Of a stretch of DNA of 64,000 nucleotides, positions 1-8,602 are shown one piece after another; position 1 is the stretch's first letter; the number at the start of each line of letters is the position of its first letter. The notes beneath the pieces were generated by a model. The model was given only the letters and a program-made list of their open reading frames with translations. It was not told the origin of the DNA and searched no databases. The stretch comes from Alphaproteobacteria bacterium LSUCC0684 (GTDB lineage: Bacteria; Pseudomonadota; Alphaproteobacteria; Puniceispirillales; UBA1172), in NCBI GenBank assembly GCA_041228335.1, contig CP166130.1:124001-188000 (forward strand). Reading direction: 5' to 3'. A program made the translations under genes and the position numbers.

Positions 1-64
1 TTGACACCTTTGGCTTCGTATTCATGATCGTGACGTCAGATGCGTTGCGGATCAATCTGGCCAC
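1..64 (-). CDS. possible 5' end of a gene running off the left edge
   Basis: On the minus strand an open frame continues from about position 142 to the left edge without a stop. Possible starts are a GTG at 64, a TTG at 55 and an ATG at 25. The readable peptide is too short to assign to a family. It would follow the racemase-like gene in the same direction with a gap of about 40 bases, as the next gene of the same operon. No convincing ribosome binding site marks any of the starts, so this is only a candidate. Confidence 0.25.
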   Translation of the reverse strand, partial: MARLIRNASDVTIMNTKPKVS

Positions 65-102
65 GAGTTTGGCGCCGACCTTGCCAAGGGTCGAGAGCGG
101 AA

Positions 103-876
103 TTATCCCTGGAGGCTGAACAGTCTTCCATGCTGGGGTAATTCATCGTCAATACCAGCAAGCCGCAGGCAATGCCAGGCAAGGGCATGATTTGACGAGG
201 TGACCGGAATATCCAGCTCAGCCTCGATGGCCGCAACATCGGCCGCAATACGCACCGAGGTACAGGATATGAACACTGCATCAACCTCATGGTTTGCGGT
301 GATCCTGGCAATGGCATCTTTCAGGCTGGATGTGTCAATTGCAGCAACGGTCGGGTCATGGGGCTCGTTGAAACTGCCGAAGACCGGAACCTCAAACCCT
401 GCCTCTTCCACCGATTGCTGAACCATTTCATTAACTGGTTTTGCATAGGGGGTCAGCAAGGCAATCCGCCTTGCCCCGAGGGCTCGAAATGCATTGAACG
501 CGGCGAAGGCCGGATTGGTGGTTTTTGCTTCCGGCTTGGCGGCGTTCAGGTTTTCGGCCACCGTCGGTGTGCCGAGCACAATTGATGCCGACGTACAGGC
601 AAAGGCCAATACGTCAAGCCTGTCTCCTGGCAGAATCAATTCGGCCGTTGATGTTATCAATGGCTGCATCGCTCTCAGTGTATCTGGTGTGATATTGGGT
701 GAGTTGGCAATCCGGGCGTGATAGATATCAACACCGGGCAAGGTAATCAGATGCCGCAACTCATGTTCCAGCGTATAGTCGGTTGCGAGCACCACCATGC
801 CTATTCTGGCCCTGGCGCCGATCACCTTGCTTGTCTGGAACGGCAGATGTTCAATATGTTCTGTCTTAACTGGCAT
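103..876 (-). CDS. Asp/Glu racemase superfamily protein (maleate isomerase/arylmalonate decarboxylase-like)
   Basis: The 257-residue cytoplasmic protein has the two-cysteine pattern of the Asp/Glu/hydantoin racemase superfamily: Cys94 in FACTSAS and Cys205 in ISCTSVR, each in an S/T-rich turn that closes the active site between two pseudo-symmetric domains. Known members racemise amino acids, isomerise maleate or decarboxylate arylmalonates by cofactor-free acid-base chemistry. The start overlaps the end of the DadA-like gene by 11 bases, so the two are probably translationally coupled. With RidA upstream, the operon suggests breakdown of a D-amino acid or related imino compound. The exact substrate cannot be read from the sequence. 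Confidence 0.8.
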   Translation of the reverse strand: MPVKTEHIEHLPFQTSKVIGARARIGMVVLATDYTLEHELRHLITLPGVDIYHARIANSPNITPDTLRAMQPLITSTAELILPGDRLDVLAFACTSASIVLGTPTVAENLNAAKPEAKTTNPAFAAFNAFRALGARRIALLTPYAKPVNEMVQQSVEEAGFEVPVFGSFNEPHDPTVAAIDTSSLKDAIARITANHEVDAVFISCTSVRIAADVAAIEAELDIPVTSSNHALAWHCLRLAGIDDELPQHGRLFSLQG

Positions 877-2113
877 AGTTCATCCCCTCGTTTGAATGGG
901 CCATCGGTTTCTGTCCGATCATGTCAGCCATCATCCGCGCACATCCATTTGACATTGTCCAGCCCATGTGACCATGACCGGTATTGATGAAAAGATTGTC
1001 GATCGGCGAACGATCAACAATCGGCAGTCCTGTTGGCGTCATGGGACGCAACCCGGCCCAGTATTCAATACCCGAAGCACCCAGTTCATCGCCGAACAGC
1101 TCTCTCGCCTTTTTCAGCATGACGTTGAAATCCGCCGGGCTGTGCTGTGTTGAATAGTCGGCTATTTCCGCTGTTGCTGTCAATCGCAGGCGGTTTCCCA
1201 TCGGGCAATAGGCCAGCAGATTTTCTTCATCGACACCTCCAAGTCTTGGTGGTATCCGGAGATCATCTGCGGCAACGGTCACGGAATAACCTTTCACCGG
1301 ATAGACCGGCAACTGCACTCCAATCTTTTCAGCAAGAAATGGACTGAACACCCCAAGACACATTACAAAGGCATCACCAGATATCTCGCCCTTGCTGGTG
1401 CTGGCTGAAACGACCATGCCGGACTTGCGCCTGATATCATGTATCTCAGCACCATAGAGGAAGCTGCACCCCATCTGGCTACACTTGGCTGCAAGTGCAC
1501 GGGTGAAGAGATGAGCATCCCCGCTTGCATCTGTCGGAGCATAGAGCCCGCCTGCAATCCTGTCCCCGGCACCCGCCAGACCGGGATCCTTTTCCACAAC
1601 CTGATCACGGGTAAGTTGATGTACGGTCAGGCCCTGACTGCGCAGGATATCTGCCTTCCGTGTTGCTGCCGCCAGCCGTGACGGATCTCGATAGAAATAG
1701 AGCAGCCCGCCAGTTTGGCCGTCATACTCAACTTCCGTTTCGCGGGCGACTTCCTCGAGCATGGATTGCGAATATCGGCAGAGGCGGGCTTTCGTTTGCG
1801 TGTTTATGGCGGCACGCTCGGAGTTGCATTCACCCAGAAAAGCCAGCACCCATCGCCATTGCCGCACCGAGATTCGCGGCTTGAAGCGGATGGCCTGGTC
1901 ATTTCGGAAGAATGATCGCCACATCATGCCAGGTGCCGCAGGCGACCCCCAGGCATAGGCATGGCCAGGGGCAACCAGTCCGGCATTGGCAAAACTGGTG
2001 AATTGTGCCGGACCTGTATCACGTTCAATAACCGTGACGTTGTGGCCGTCCTTCAACAACTGATAGGCTGTTGTGATTCCGATGATGCCAGCGCCTAAGA
2101 CAACAATATGCAT
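866..2113 (-). CDS. FAD-dependent D-amino-acid dehydrogenase-like oxidoreductase (DadA family)
   Basis: This 415-residue DAO-fold flavoprotein starts with a Rossmann motif, GAGIIG at residues 7-12, followed by an acidic residue ending the second beta strand (VIERD). The C-terminal GHGHMGWTMSNG segment is the conserved FAD-binding tail of DadA. DadA enzymes oxidise D-amino acids to 2-oxo acids and ammonia, passing electrons to the respiratory chain. It is the middle gene of a three-gene minus-strand operon: RidA ends 32 bases upstream and the racemase-like gene overlaps its end. An oxidase that makes an imine, a RidA deaminase and a racemase form a coherent set. The substrate is not determined; D-Ala, D-Asp or another secondary amine are all possible. 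Confidence 0.88.
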   Translation of the reverse strand: MHIVVLGAGIIGITTAYQLLKDGHNVTVIERDTGPAQFTSFANAGLVAPGHAYAWGSPAAPGMMWRSFFRNDQAIRFKPRISVRQWRWVLAFLGECNSERAAINTQTKARLCRYSQSMLEEVARETEVEYDGQTGGLLYFYRDPSRLAAATRKADILRSQGLTVHQLTRDQVVEKDPGLAGAGDRIAGGLYAPTDASGDAHLFTRALAAKCSQMGCSFLYGAEIHDIRRKSGMVVSASTSKGEISGDAFVMCLGVFSPFLAEKIGVQLPVYPVKGYSVTVAADDLRIPPRLGGVDEENLLAYCPMGNRLRLTATAEIADYSTQHSPADFNVMLKKARELFGDELGASGIEYWAGLRPMTPTGLPIVDRSPIDNLFINTGHGHMGWTMSNGCARMMADMIGQKPMAHSNEGMNYAS

Positions 2114-2145
2114 CGGATGCCCTGCAATTTTTCACCGCAGAAAAA

Positions 2146-2499
2146 TCATCGCGCGGCGATAAGACCGATTTCAACAGTGAATTGAGGCGCGGCGAGACGT
2201 GGCGATTCCACCGCCGCACGGCATGGGGCATTTCCGCCCTTTGCCCATTCATCCCAGACATTGTTCATTTCAGCAAAATCGTCCATGCTGCAAAGCCATA
2301 TGGTGGCGGTGAGTGCCTTCGATTTATCTGTTCCGGCCAAGGCCAGCAATTCGTCGATCTGATCAAGAATGGCGCGCGTCTGGTCTGCAACCGAAGCGCC
2401 AGGTGCCTTCAGGGCAACCTGACCTGCCAGATAGACGGTGTCGTTATGGATCACCATCTGGCTCATACGATCATTGGTTTGAAAACGTTCAATCGACAT
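2146..2499 (-). CDS. RidA family enamine/imine deaminase
   Basis: This 117-residue protein has the YjgF/YER057c/UK114 fold: YLAGQVA in the first strands, a central helix with DQTRAILDQIDELLALAG, and Arg in the PCRAAVE segment, the position of the arginine that binds the substrate carboxylate in active RidA proteins. RidA hydrolyses reactive 2-aminoacrylate and similar enamines released by PLP enzymes or amino acid oxidases. The start is supported by a purine-rich GGGGGTAAGG directly upstream. It is the first gene of the operon with the DadA-like oxidase, whose imine product it would deal with. Confidence 0.88.
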   Translation of the reverse strand: MSIERFQTNDRMSQMVIHNDTVYLAGQVALKAPGASVADQTRAILDQIDELLALAGTDKSKALTATIWLCSMDDFAEMNNVWDEWAKGGNAPCRAAVESPRLAAPQFTVEIGLIAAR

Positions 2500-2606
2500 A
2501 CCTTACCCCCTTAAATACGCATATGAATCCAACCTAGTCCAAGGTCTCAACCTTGTATACCATTTATTAAGCCGGAAAGATTAAGCTCCCAGTAAAACAG
2601 CGGTGG

Positions 2607-4292
2607 TTACACGCATCTTATGTGGTCGTGGATGCCGGTCATGCGGAAGCCCGGATATCCTTTGGCCGCAACTTCATCGCAATGGGACCTGTATCTATCA
2701 AGGCCGCCGGCATAGGGCATGAACACCCGCGGTTTGCCAGGCACGTTCGCGCCCAGATACCAGGAATGGTTGGCTTTGGGCAGAAGTGTCAGGTTGGCGG
2801 TATCGGTCACGTGATCGGTCCAGTTCCGCATGGCGTCATCCTCGGCTTCGATCTTGGCAATGCCGCTGGACTCGGCATGTTTCAGCAATGCCGTGATCCA
2901 GTCCACATGCTGTTCAATGGATCGCGGCATATTGGTCAGCACCGACGGGCTGCCCGGGCCTGTTATGGTGAACATGTTGGGAAATCCGTGAACACCAAGT
3001 CCGAGATAGGTTTTCGGCCCTTCCTTCCATGCTTCGTCAAGCGTGCAGGCATCGCGCCCGACGATCCCCATCTTCAGCAGCGCGCCCGACATGGCATCAA
3101 AGCCGGTTGCAAAGACGATGATATCGGCAGGAATATGCGCGCCATCCGCCAGTTTCACGCCATCCTCGTCAAGACAATCGATCGGGTTGGGACGGATATC
3201 GACAAGCTCGACATTGTCGCGGTTATACGTTTCAAAATAGTTTGTATCGATCGGCGGGCGTTTTGTGCCGAAGGGATGATCCAGGGGCAGGAGCTTTTCG
3301 GCAGTCTCGGCATCATCGACAATGCCGCGAATTTTCGCGCGGATGAAATCCGACATCAGATGATTAGAACGCTCATCCAGGAGGATATCGTCAAAACTTT
3401 CACGAAAGCGGAGCCCGCCGATCCGCCAGGCGTCTTCCAGAATGGCATTGCGCTCATCTTCAGGCGTTTCGCATAATTTACGTGGTGGCGCACTCCAGGG
3501 ATGGCCGTGCCGTGAGATCAGCATCTTCTGGTGCCAGGAGTCAATCTCCTCGCAGAAATTTGGGTGAAAATCCTCCTTTAGCGGCGCGTTACGGGCCGGA
3601 ACACTGAAATTGGGGGTGCGCTGCAGGACCGTCAGTTTGCACGCTTCAGCGGCAATGACCGGAATAGCCTGAATGCCGGTTGACCCGGTGCCCACCACAA
3701 CCACCGTCTTGCCTTCAAAATCCACCCCGTCATGCGGCCATTCCCCGGTGTGGTAGATCTCGCCCTTGAACCGCGTGATGCCGTTGATCGATGGCAGATT
3801 GGCCGAAGACAAGCACCCGACCGCCGTGATGAGGTATCTGGCTTCGACCTCTAATCCTGAAGTGCATCTGACCTGCCATCTGCCGGAGGCTTCATCCCAG
3901 ACCGCTTGATCAACCCGTTGATTGAGGTAGATATCTCGCCGCAAATCCAGCTTGTCGGCGCAGAAATTCAGGTAACTGAGGATTTCGGCCTGCCCGGGAT
4001 AACGTTCGGACCAGCGCCATTCATCCAGCAGGTCCCGGTTAAAATAATAGCAATAGGAATGGCTTTCCGAGTCACACCGGGCACCGGGATAGCGGTTCCA
4101 GTACCAGGTCCCGCCAACACCGTCTCCAGCTTCAAGTACTGCTGCATTCATCTCGAGCGTATCACGCAGGCAATGGAGCTGATAGAGCCCGGAGAACCCG
4201 GCGCCGACAATCACCGCGTCAAGATGGAGTTTGGTTCCATTCGCAACAGGATGGTTGTGTATCTGCTGGTGGGGGGACGGATCAAGTGACAT
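2607..4292 (-). CDS. flavin-containing Baeyer-Villiger monooxygenase
   Basis: This 561-residue class B flavoprotein monooxygenase has an FAD Rossmann motif GAGFSG at residues 30-35, the Baeyer-Villiger fingerprint FKGEIYHTGEWP at 175-186, and an NADPH motif GTGSTG at 201-206. Length and order match cyclohexanone/phenylacetone monooxygenases, which insert one oxygen atom next to a carbonyl to give esters or lactones. It is monocistronic on the minus strand, downstream of a decayed tRNA-Arg end. The substrate is unknown. The adjacent divergent CocE-type hydrolase (4667) could process an ester product, but that pairing is inference only. Confidence 0.9.
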   Translation of the reverse strand: MSLDPSPHQQIHNHPVANGTKLHLDAVIVGAGFSGLYQLHCLRDTLEMNAAVLEAGDGVGGTWYWNRYPGARCDSESHSYCYYFNRDLLDEWRWSERYPGQAEILSYLNFCADKLDLRRDIYLNQRVDQAVWDEASGRWQVRCTSGLEVEARYLITAVGCLSSANLPSINGITRFKGEIYHTGEWPHDGVDFEGKTVVVVGTGSTGIQAIPVIAAEACKLTVLQRTPNFSVPARNAPLKEDFHPNFCEEIDSWHQKMLISRHGHPWSAPPRKLCETPEDERNAILEDAWRIGGLRFRESFDDILLDERSNHLMSDFIRAKIRGIVDDAETAEKLLPLDHPFGTKRPPIDTNYFETYNRDNVELVDIRPNPIDCLDEDGVKLADGAHIPADIIVFATGFDAMSGALLKMGIVGRDACTLDEAWKEGPKTYLGLGVHGFPNMFTITGPGSPSVLTNMPRSIEQHVDWITALLKHAESSGIAKIEAEDDAMRNWTDHVTDTANLTLLPKANHSWYLGANVPGKPRVFMPYAGGLDRYRSHCDEVAAKGYPGFRMTGIHDHIRCV

Positions 4293-4666
4293 GAAACACT
4301 GGCAACGGGGTTGAAATCACGAAAAAACTATCAGTTGCCGGTCACATAATCAAAGGTTTAAGGCAGATATATGTAATTGCGCGTTATTGATCTCAGCTGA
4401 ATTAGAAATTTCCCATAAGAAATCACGCATCTTTTCAGCCGAGATGATGATCCTGGCAGGGCTCGAACCTGAACCGTTGCGATTGGGAAATATATAGTGG
4501 CGCAATAAGTAAATTAATTATTTCAACACGTTAAGATATAAATTCTTGGATATATTAATGATTTATTCGTTTATTTACCCCCTTTCCCAGACCAGAAAAT
4601 TCTTCCGTTCATGGAAATTCCGTTGGATTATAATTGGGAATTGTATCTTTCTGACCAGGCCAGATC
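4293..4666. other. 374-bp AT-rich divergent intergenic region
   Basis: This spacer separates the BVMO gene (minus) from the CocE-type hydrolase gene (plus), so it must hold both promoters. It also contains a decayed tRNA-Arg 3' end, listed separately at 4445. The half next to the hydrolase (4495-4620) is markedly AT-rich. No open reading frame worth calling was seen. Confidence 0.6.
4445..4490 (-). repeat. decayed tRNA-Arg(CCT) 3' end, candidate old attachment site
   Basis: Read on the minus strand, this segment matches the last 46 bases of the tRNA-Arg gene at 25539-25584 at 36 of 46 positions. The T-loop core (complement of GCTCGAACC) and the end of the acceptor stem are kept; the anticodon arm has drifted and there is no 5' half. 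It shares extra flanking sequence with the copy at 10313 (a TTTTC tract before it and GGGAA.TATAT after it). This suggests both derive from the same kind of integrating element. It is the most diverged, hence probably oldest, of the two scars. Confidence 0.7.
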
Positions 4667-6649
4667 ATGCGTTCAGCAACCAATTCGGATGACACCTACT
4701 GGATCGAAATGCCGGATGGCCGCCGGCTTTCGGCACGTGTCTGGTTACCTGAAGACCTGACCCCGCATCCGGTAATCCTCGAATATCTGCCCTATCGGAA
4801 ACGTGATGGAACAGCACAAAGAGACGCGACCACCCATGCCTGTTTTGTCAAGCGGGGCTATGCCTGCATTCGCGTTGATATAGCCGGCACCGGCGACAGC
4901 GAAGGCCGGTTTGACGATGAATATTCCGAGCAGGAACTGAGCGATGGGGAAGCGGTGCTTGCGTGGATTGCAGGGCAGGACTGGTGCAACGGCTCTATCG
5001 GGATAATCGGCATCAGCTGGGGCGGGTTCAATGGTCTCCAGCTGGCCTATCGCCGCCCGCCTGCCTTGAAAGCCTTGGTCAGCGTGGCATCCACCACCGA
5101 CCGGTATGCTGATGATATTCATTATATGGGCGGGTGCCTCTTGAGCGATAACGCCAATTGGGGGGCGACCATGCTTGCCTATCTGTCGCGTCCGGCGGAC
5201 CCGCTGCTGCGTCCAGACTGGCGAGAAGACTGGATTGCCCGGATGGAAAATCTGCCAGATCTGACGGCGACATGGCTCCGCCATCAGACCCGGGATGCTT
5301 ATTGGAAACATGGTTCGGTTTGCGAGGACTGGTCACGTATTTCCATTCCTGTTCTGGCCATAACCGGCTGGGCGGATGCCTATGTCAACACGCCTGGATA
5401 TCTCGTTGAAAACCTCAGGAGTCCGGCCAAGGCACTGATCGGCCCCTGGGAGCATCGCTATCCCCATATATCAAAACTTGGGGCGGCGGACTTCCATTCA
5501 GAGGTCCTGAACTGGTTTGATCGCTGGCTCAAAGGTGAGGAGAACGGGATCGACAATATTCCCGATTTTCGAACATTCTGCAAAGAATTCCATGCACCAT
5601 CCCGAAAGATGGCGCCGCCAAAAGGCCGCTGGATCGCCGAGGCCGAATGGCCATCTCCCAATGTCATGGAGAAGGTTTTCTATATAAACGCCGAAACGCT
5701 CGGGCCAGAGGCAGGTACGGGTGAGGTGAAGATCAGCAACCCGGCACATCTCGGGATGGCCAGCGGATATTTCTGCCCCGGGATGAGATTTGATAACGAG
5801 TTGGCCGGTGATCAGGCCGAAGATGACGCGCTCTCAACACATTTTGACATGGTGCTGTGCGAAGATATCGAACTAATGGGGCAACCCCGGCTGAAACTGG
5901 CTTTTCGTGTTGATCAGCCTGTTGCCCAGATTGTCGCCAGGTTATGTGAAGTGGACAGCAATGGTGTGTCCCAGCGTATTTCGTATCGGCCCTTTAATCT
6001 GACGCATTGGGAAAGTCATGAAACACCTTCAGCGCTTGTGCCCGGGCAAACCTATATGGCCGAATTTGTGCTTAATGCCTGCGCCCATCGTCTTAAGGCG
6101 GGACATCGGTTAAGGTTGTCGCTTTCCACTTCATACTGGCCGATTGTCTGGCCTGCCCCGAAACCGGTTACCATTACCCTTGATGAAGATGCCGTTGAGC
6201 TGACCTTGCCGGTGCGCAAGAGCGAGGATCTGCTTCCGCCTGCCAATCCGGCATCGATTGACCCTGTGGTACCGGACGCTGCGCGGATGCTTCGTTCTGC
6301 CGGTGGCTGGGCAAAGGATCATGTTGAACCTGATGGCACGATCGTCCAGGAAAGTTTTGATGATTTTGGCAAATCGGAGGACCTGACCCATGGCATGGTC
6401 ACGAGCAGTCATGTCCATATGCGATATTCCATCCATCCCGAAAGGCCGGAAAGCGCGGATCTACAGGTCACATGGCGGTTTTCCTACGGGCGGGATCAAT
6501 GGCAAGTCGAAATAGATACCTCAACGCGTATGACCTGTGATGAGGAGAATTTCTATTTGCATCGAGGGCTGCGCGCAACAGAGGGCGCAGTCAAATCCGA
6601 AGTCCTCACCAAGGAATGGATCGAGACCATCCCCCGGGGCCTTCTTTGA
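4667..6649 (+). CDS. CocE/NonD family serine hydrolase (X-Pro dipeptidyl-peptidase S15-like)
   Basis: This 660-residue protein has an N-terminal alpha/beta-hydrolase domain with the nucleophile elbow GISWGG (Ser117), preceded by DIAGTGDSEG typical of CocE/S15 proteins. A C-terminal jelly-roll domain (about 350-550) carries RLRLSLSTSYWPIVWP, the usual PepX_C signature. Known relatives are cocaine esterase, glutaryl-7-ACA acylase and X-Pro peptidases. No signal peptide is seen, so it acts in the cytoplasm. The C-terminal 100 residues beyond the jelly roll are longer than in minimal CocE proteins. It is monocistronic inside the middle accessory island; the substrate is unknown. Confidence 0.88.
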   Translation: MRSATNSDDTYWIEMPDGRRLSARVWLPEDLTPHPVILEYLPYRKRDGTAQRDATTHACFVKRGYACIRVDIAGTGDSEGRFDDEYSEQELSDGEAVLAWIAGQDWCNGSIGIIGISWGGFNGLQLAYRRPPALKALVSVASTTDRYADDIHYMGGCLLSDNANWGATMLAYLSRPADPLLRPDWREDWIARMENLPDLTATWLRHQTRDAYWKHGSVCEDWSRISIPVLAITGWADAYVNTPGYLVENLRSPAKALIGPWEHRYPHISKLGAADFHSEVLNWFDRWLKGEENGIDNIPDFRTFCKEFHAPSRKMAPPKGRWIAEAEWPSPNVMEKVFYINAETLGPEAGTGEVKISNPAHLGMASGYFCPGMRFDNELAGDQAEDDALSTHFDMVLCEDIELMGQPRLKLAFRVDQPVAQIVARLCEVDSNGVSQRISYRPFNLTHWESHETPSALVPGQTYMAEFVLNACAHRLKAGHRLRLSLSTSYWPIVWPAPKPVTITLDEDAVELTLPVRKSEDLLPPANPASIDPVVPDAARMLRSAGGWAKDHVEPDGTIVQESFDDFGKSEDLTHGMVTSSHVHMRYSIHPERPESADLQVTWRFSYGRDQWQVEIDTSTRMTCDEENFYLHRGLRATEGAVKSEVLTKEWIETIPRGLL

Positions 6650-6703
6650 TTTTGGGAGTTTTTCTGGGTTAGACGGAATTAACCATTTTTTGTCTCATTG
6701 AAA

Positions 6704-6854
6704 TAAGAGAAATGTCCGGGCATGACGCCGCCCTTGACCCCAACAATCTGCCCGGTCACAAAACTGGCTTTATCGCTGACAAGAAAAACGGCAAGCCCGT
6801 GGATTTTGTCTTGCTCTCCTTATCGTTCCATCGGAAATGGAACTTCTTTTCACG
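6704..6854 (-). pseudogene. 3'-terminal fragment of a short-chain dehydrogenase gene
   Basis: The minus-strand translation reads GLAVFLVSDKASFVTGQIVG and then a glycine-rich tail ending in MP. This closely matches the C-terminus of the intact SDR encoded at 20968-21723. Nucleotide similarity continues to about 6854 (the region encoding PMERIGQPDEIAGLAVF) and into the sequence after the stop. The stop codon of the intact gene is changed and the upstream 80 percent of the gene is missing. The fragment abuts the 3' end of the ketopantoate-reductase-like gene, so an insertion or deletion joined that gene to it. It is a rearrangement scar and is not expected to be expressed. Confidence 0.82.
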
Positions 6855-6861
6855 TCATGGA

Positions 6862-7923
6862 TTAGCCGCGGTTCTTGGTTAGCCAGTGATCTACCAGCCT
6901 AACGATTTCGTCAAGACTGTCGAGATGTTGCCCTTTCTGCGCGGCAATCAATTGAACCAGTTTGTCGACACGTTCGATATTCTTGGCCCCGCCAGCAAGC
7001 GCACGCGCCGCTGATGACGGGCTGCCAAGCGAGAGGGCGGCATTGGCGTATTTTTCAAACGGCACCAGATCGGCCGGGTCACTGCCAAGCGAAATGCACA
7101 GATCAACAACCCAGTTATAGATTGCTTCCGACAAGGCAATATCGCCATGCACGGCCTGCTGGATCGGGCGCATTTCGTTGTTGCCGATGCAGCGGTAATT
7201 GCCGGCAATCAGCATGGCCCATTTCGCCATGGGGACAAACACGGATTCATGCACTTTCAGTTTCACCGGAATTTCGAACTTGCTGCCGTCATCGGAGGCA
7301 AACAGGGCAGCTTCAATATCGGCCTGCAGGCGGTAAAGGATTGCGGTATCTTCATCACCCTTGAAACGTGCGGCCTTGAAGTTGGTTGGCAGGCGCACCT
7401 GCAACACATTCAGATTCTCCTCTGGCGGACGGAATGCCTGTGGGTCGGGGCTGCACAGGGTGAATTTAGCAGCATCGAACGCATCCCAGACGGTTGAGTC
7501 TGTATAGCATCCCCGAAGCGCGTCAATATCAAGCCCGTGAATGCGGCGCAGAAATACCAGCGGCGGCATGTTCATGATCGACATTGTCGGCACGCTTGAT
7601 TTGGCAATCTTTTGAAGCAATTCCCCAACTTCAGGGGCTGAATATTGCGGCTCTTGCATTGCCAGCACCGCCAGATCAAAGGCTGCAGGGTCGGCATCCC
7701 CCGGCGCACAGGCCGCAAGGTTGCCAGCAAGATCGCGACTACGGATTTCGACAAGACCATCGCGGCCTTTTACTGGAGTGCGAATAATCGCGCCTTCACT
7801 GTTGAAAAGGTCAGCTTCGGCCGGGAGACACACCATGGTCGCATTGTGACCAGCCAGAACAATTTTAGTCGCAAGCAAGGATCCGTAGGATGCGCCAAGG
7901 ATCAAAACATTTAGGGGGGTCAT
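6862..7923 (-). CDS. ketopantoate reductase-like NAD(P)-binding protein
   Basis: This 353-residue protein has an N-terminal Rossmann motif GASYGS (residues 10-15), a hydrophobic second strand and a helical C-terminal half, the layout of the ketopantoate reductase/opine dehydrogenase group of the 6-phosphogluconate dehydrogenase-like superfamily. It is longer than PanE (about 300) and lacks an obvious match to its catalytic K-x3-N segment, so pantothenate synthesis is not a safe assignment. A strong AGGAG lies 8 bases before the ATG. The truncated binding-protein gene is 20 bases upstream in the same direction. The substrate is unknown. Confidence 0.65.
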   Translation of the reverse strand: MTPLNVLILGASYGSLLATKIVLAGHNATMVCLPAEADLFNSEGAIIRTPVKGRDGLVEIRSRDLAGNLAACAPGDADPAAFDLAVLAMQEPQYSAPEVGELLQKIAKSSVPTMSIMNMPPLVFLRRIHGLDIDALRGCYTDSTVWDAFDAAKFTLCSPDPQAFRPPEENLNVLQVRLPTNFKAARFKGDEDTAILYRLQADIEAALFASDDGSKFEIPVKLKVHESVFVPMAKWAMLIAGNYRCIGNNEMRPIQQAVHGDIALSEAIYNWVVDLCISLGSDPADLVPFEKYANAALSLGSPSSAARALAGGAKNIERVDKLVQLIAAQKGQHLDSLDEIVRLVDHWLTKNRG

Positions 7924-7943
7924 GTGAAGAACTCCTTTTAAAA

Positions 7944-8372
7944 TCAGGTTTTTTGGGTGAACACAGAAACGGTATCAAGCGACAATGAAGGGAGGCGGTT
8001 TAACCCAGCGATACGCAATGTCATTTCATCGTGCCAACTCCCTTGGTCATGCGCCATGATCGGGTTGATGAAGTTGACCGAACCGGCATTGGCCCAAATC
8101 GGGTTTTCCCCGTCGTTAAATGTGACGATCTCGATTTTTTTGGGCCTTGTGGCGATCTTTTCACCGCCGATTTCATCGAGCCAGGCAGCGCGCGCCTTCA
8201 TCGAGCGCGCATTTGATACACCCCAAGTTGCCGCCGAACCACTCGTCACGCCAACAAAACTTATTTTCAGTGTCACGTTTTCAGCCTGTGCTGATAATCC
8301 GCTGAACCCAATCGTCGCGGTAACGGCAACTGATGCTGCAAGGGGTTTTAATGTCAATAATTTTCCAATCAT
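7944..8372 (-). pseudogene. truncated periplasmic substrate-binding protein (LivK-like N-terminus)
   Basis: The 142-residue reading frame begins with a signal peptide (MIGKLLTLKPLAAS to SAQAEN) followed by residues 32-97 that look like the start of a branched-chain-amino-acid/urea type ABC binding protein: ISFVGVTSG, an SMKARAAWLDEIGG helix and the KKIEIVTFND strand. After FNDGE the similarity stops. The remaining 45 residues are unrelated, and the roughly 250 residues of the rest of the lobes are absent. No partner permease or ATPase genes are nearby. I read it as a gene cut by a rearrangement and joined to foreign sequence. A short expressed periplasmic peptide cannot be excluded. Confidence 0.65.
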
Positions 8373-8498
8373 TTCAACTATCTTCCTTGATGTGTGATTT
8401 TTCGTGAAAAACTTTTATTCCAACACAATATGAATTAATGGAGAAAAAATCATAATTTCCGCAACAGTTTTTTCTATATCGTATACAATTTTTATATT

Positions 8499-8577
8499 AA
8501 TTGGATATTATTTTAAATCAATTGGATATTATTTGTTGACTAATGCACGTTTATCTTTTGAGATCTTGAGACTCAAA
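8499..8577. promoter_or_regulatory. tandem 15-bp direct repeat and inverted repeat upstream of the NCS1 permease
   Basis: The 15-mer AATTGGATATTATTT occurs perfectly twice, at 8499-8513 and 8520-8534, with a 21-bp period (two helical turns). It is followed by TTGACT at 8536, a possible -35 element, and then an inverted repeat TTTGAG...CTCAAA at 8557-8577. The permease ATG is at 8603 behind a GGGGG-rich ribosome binding site. Repeats on the same helix face next to a -35 box are typical of an operator for a dimeric or cooperatively binding regulator. No regulator gene for it is adjacent. The -10 element is not clear. Confidence 0.5.
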
Positions 8578-8602
8578 ATTATTTTGTACGAAGGGGGACA
8601 AA

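Noticed and set aside
2622-3476. A 284-residue plus-strand frame under the Baeyer-Villiger gene
   Set aside because: It is antisense to a gene with clear FAD, NADPH and fingerprint motifs; no domain is recognisable.
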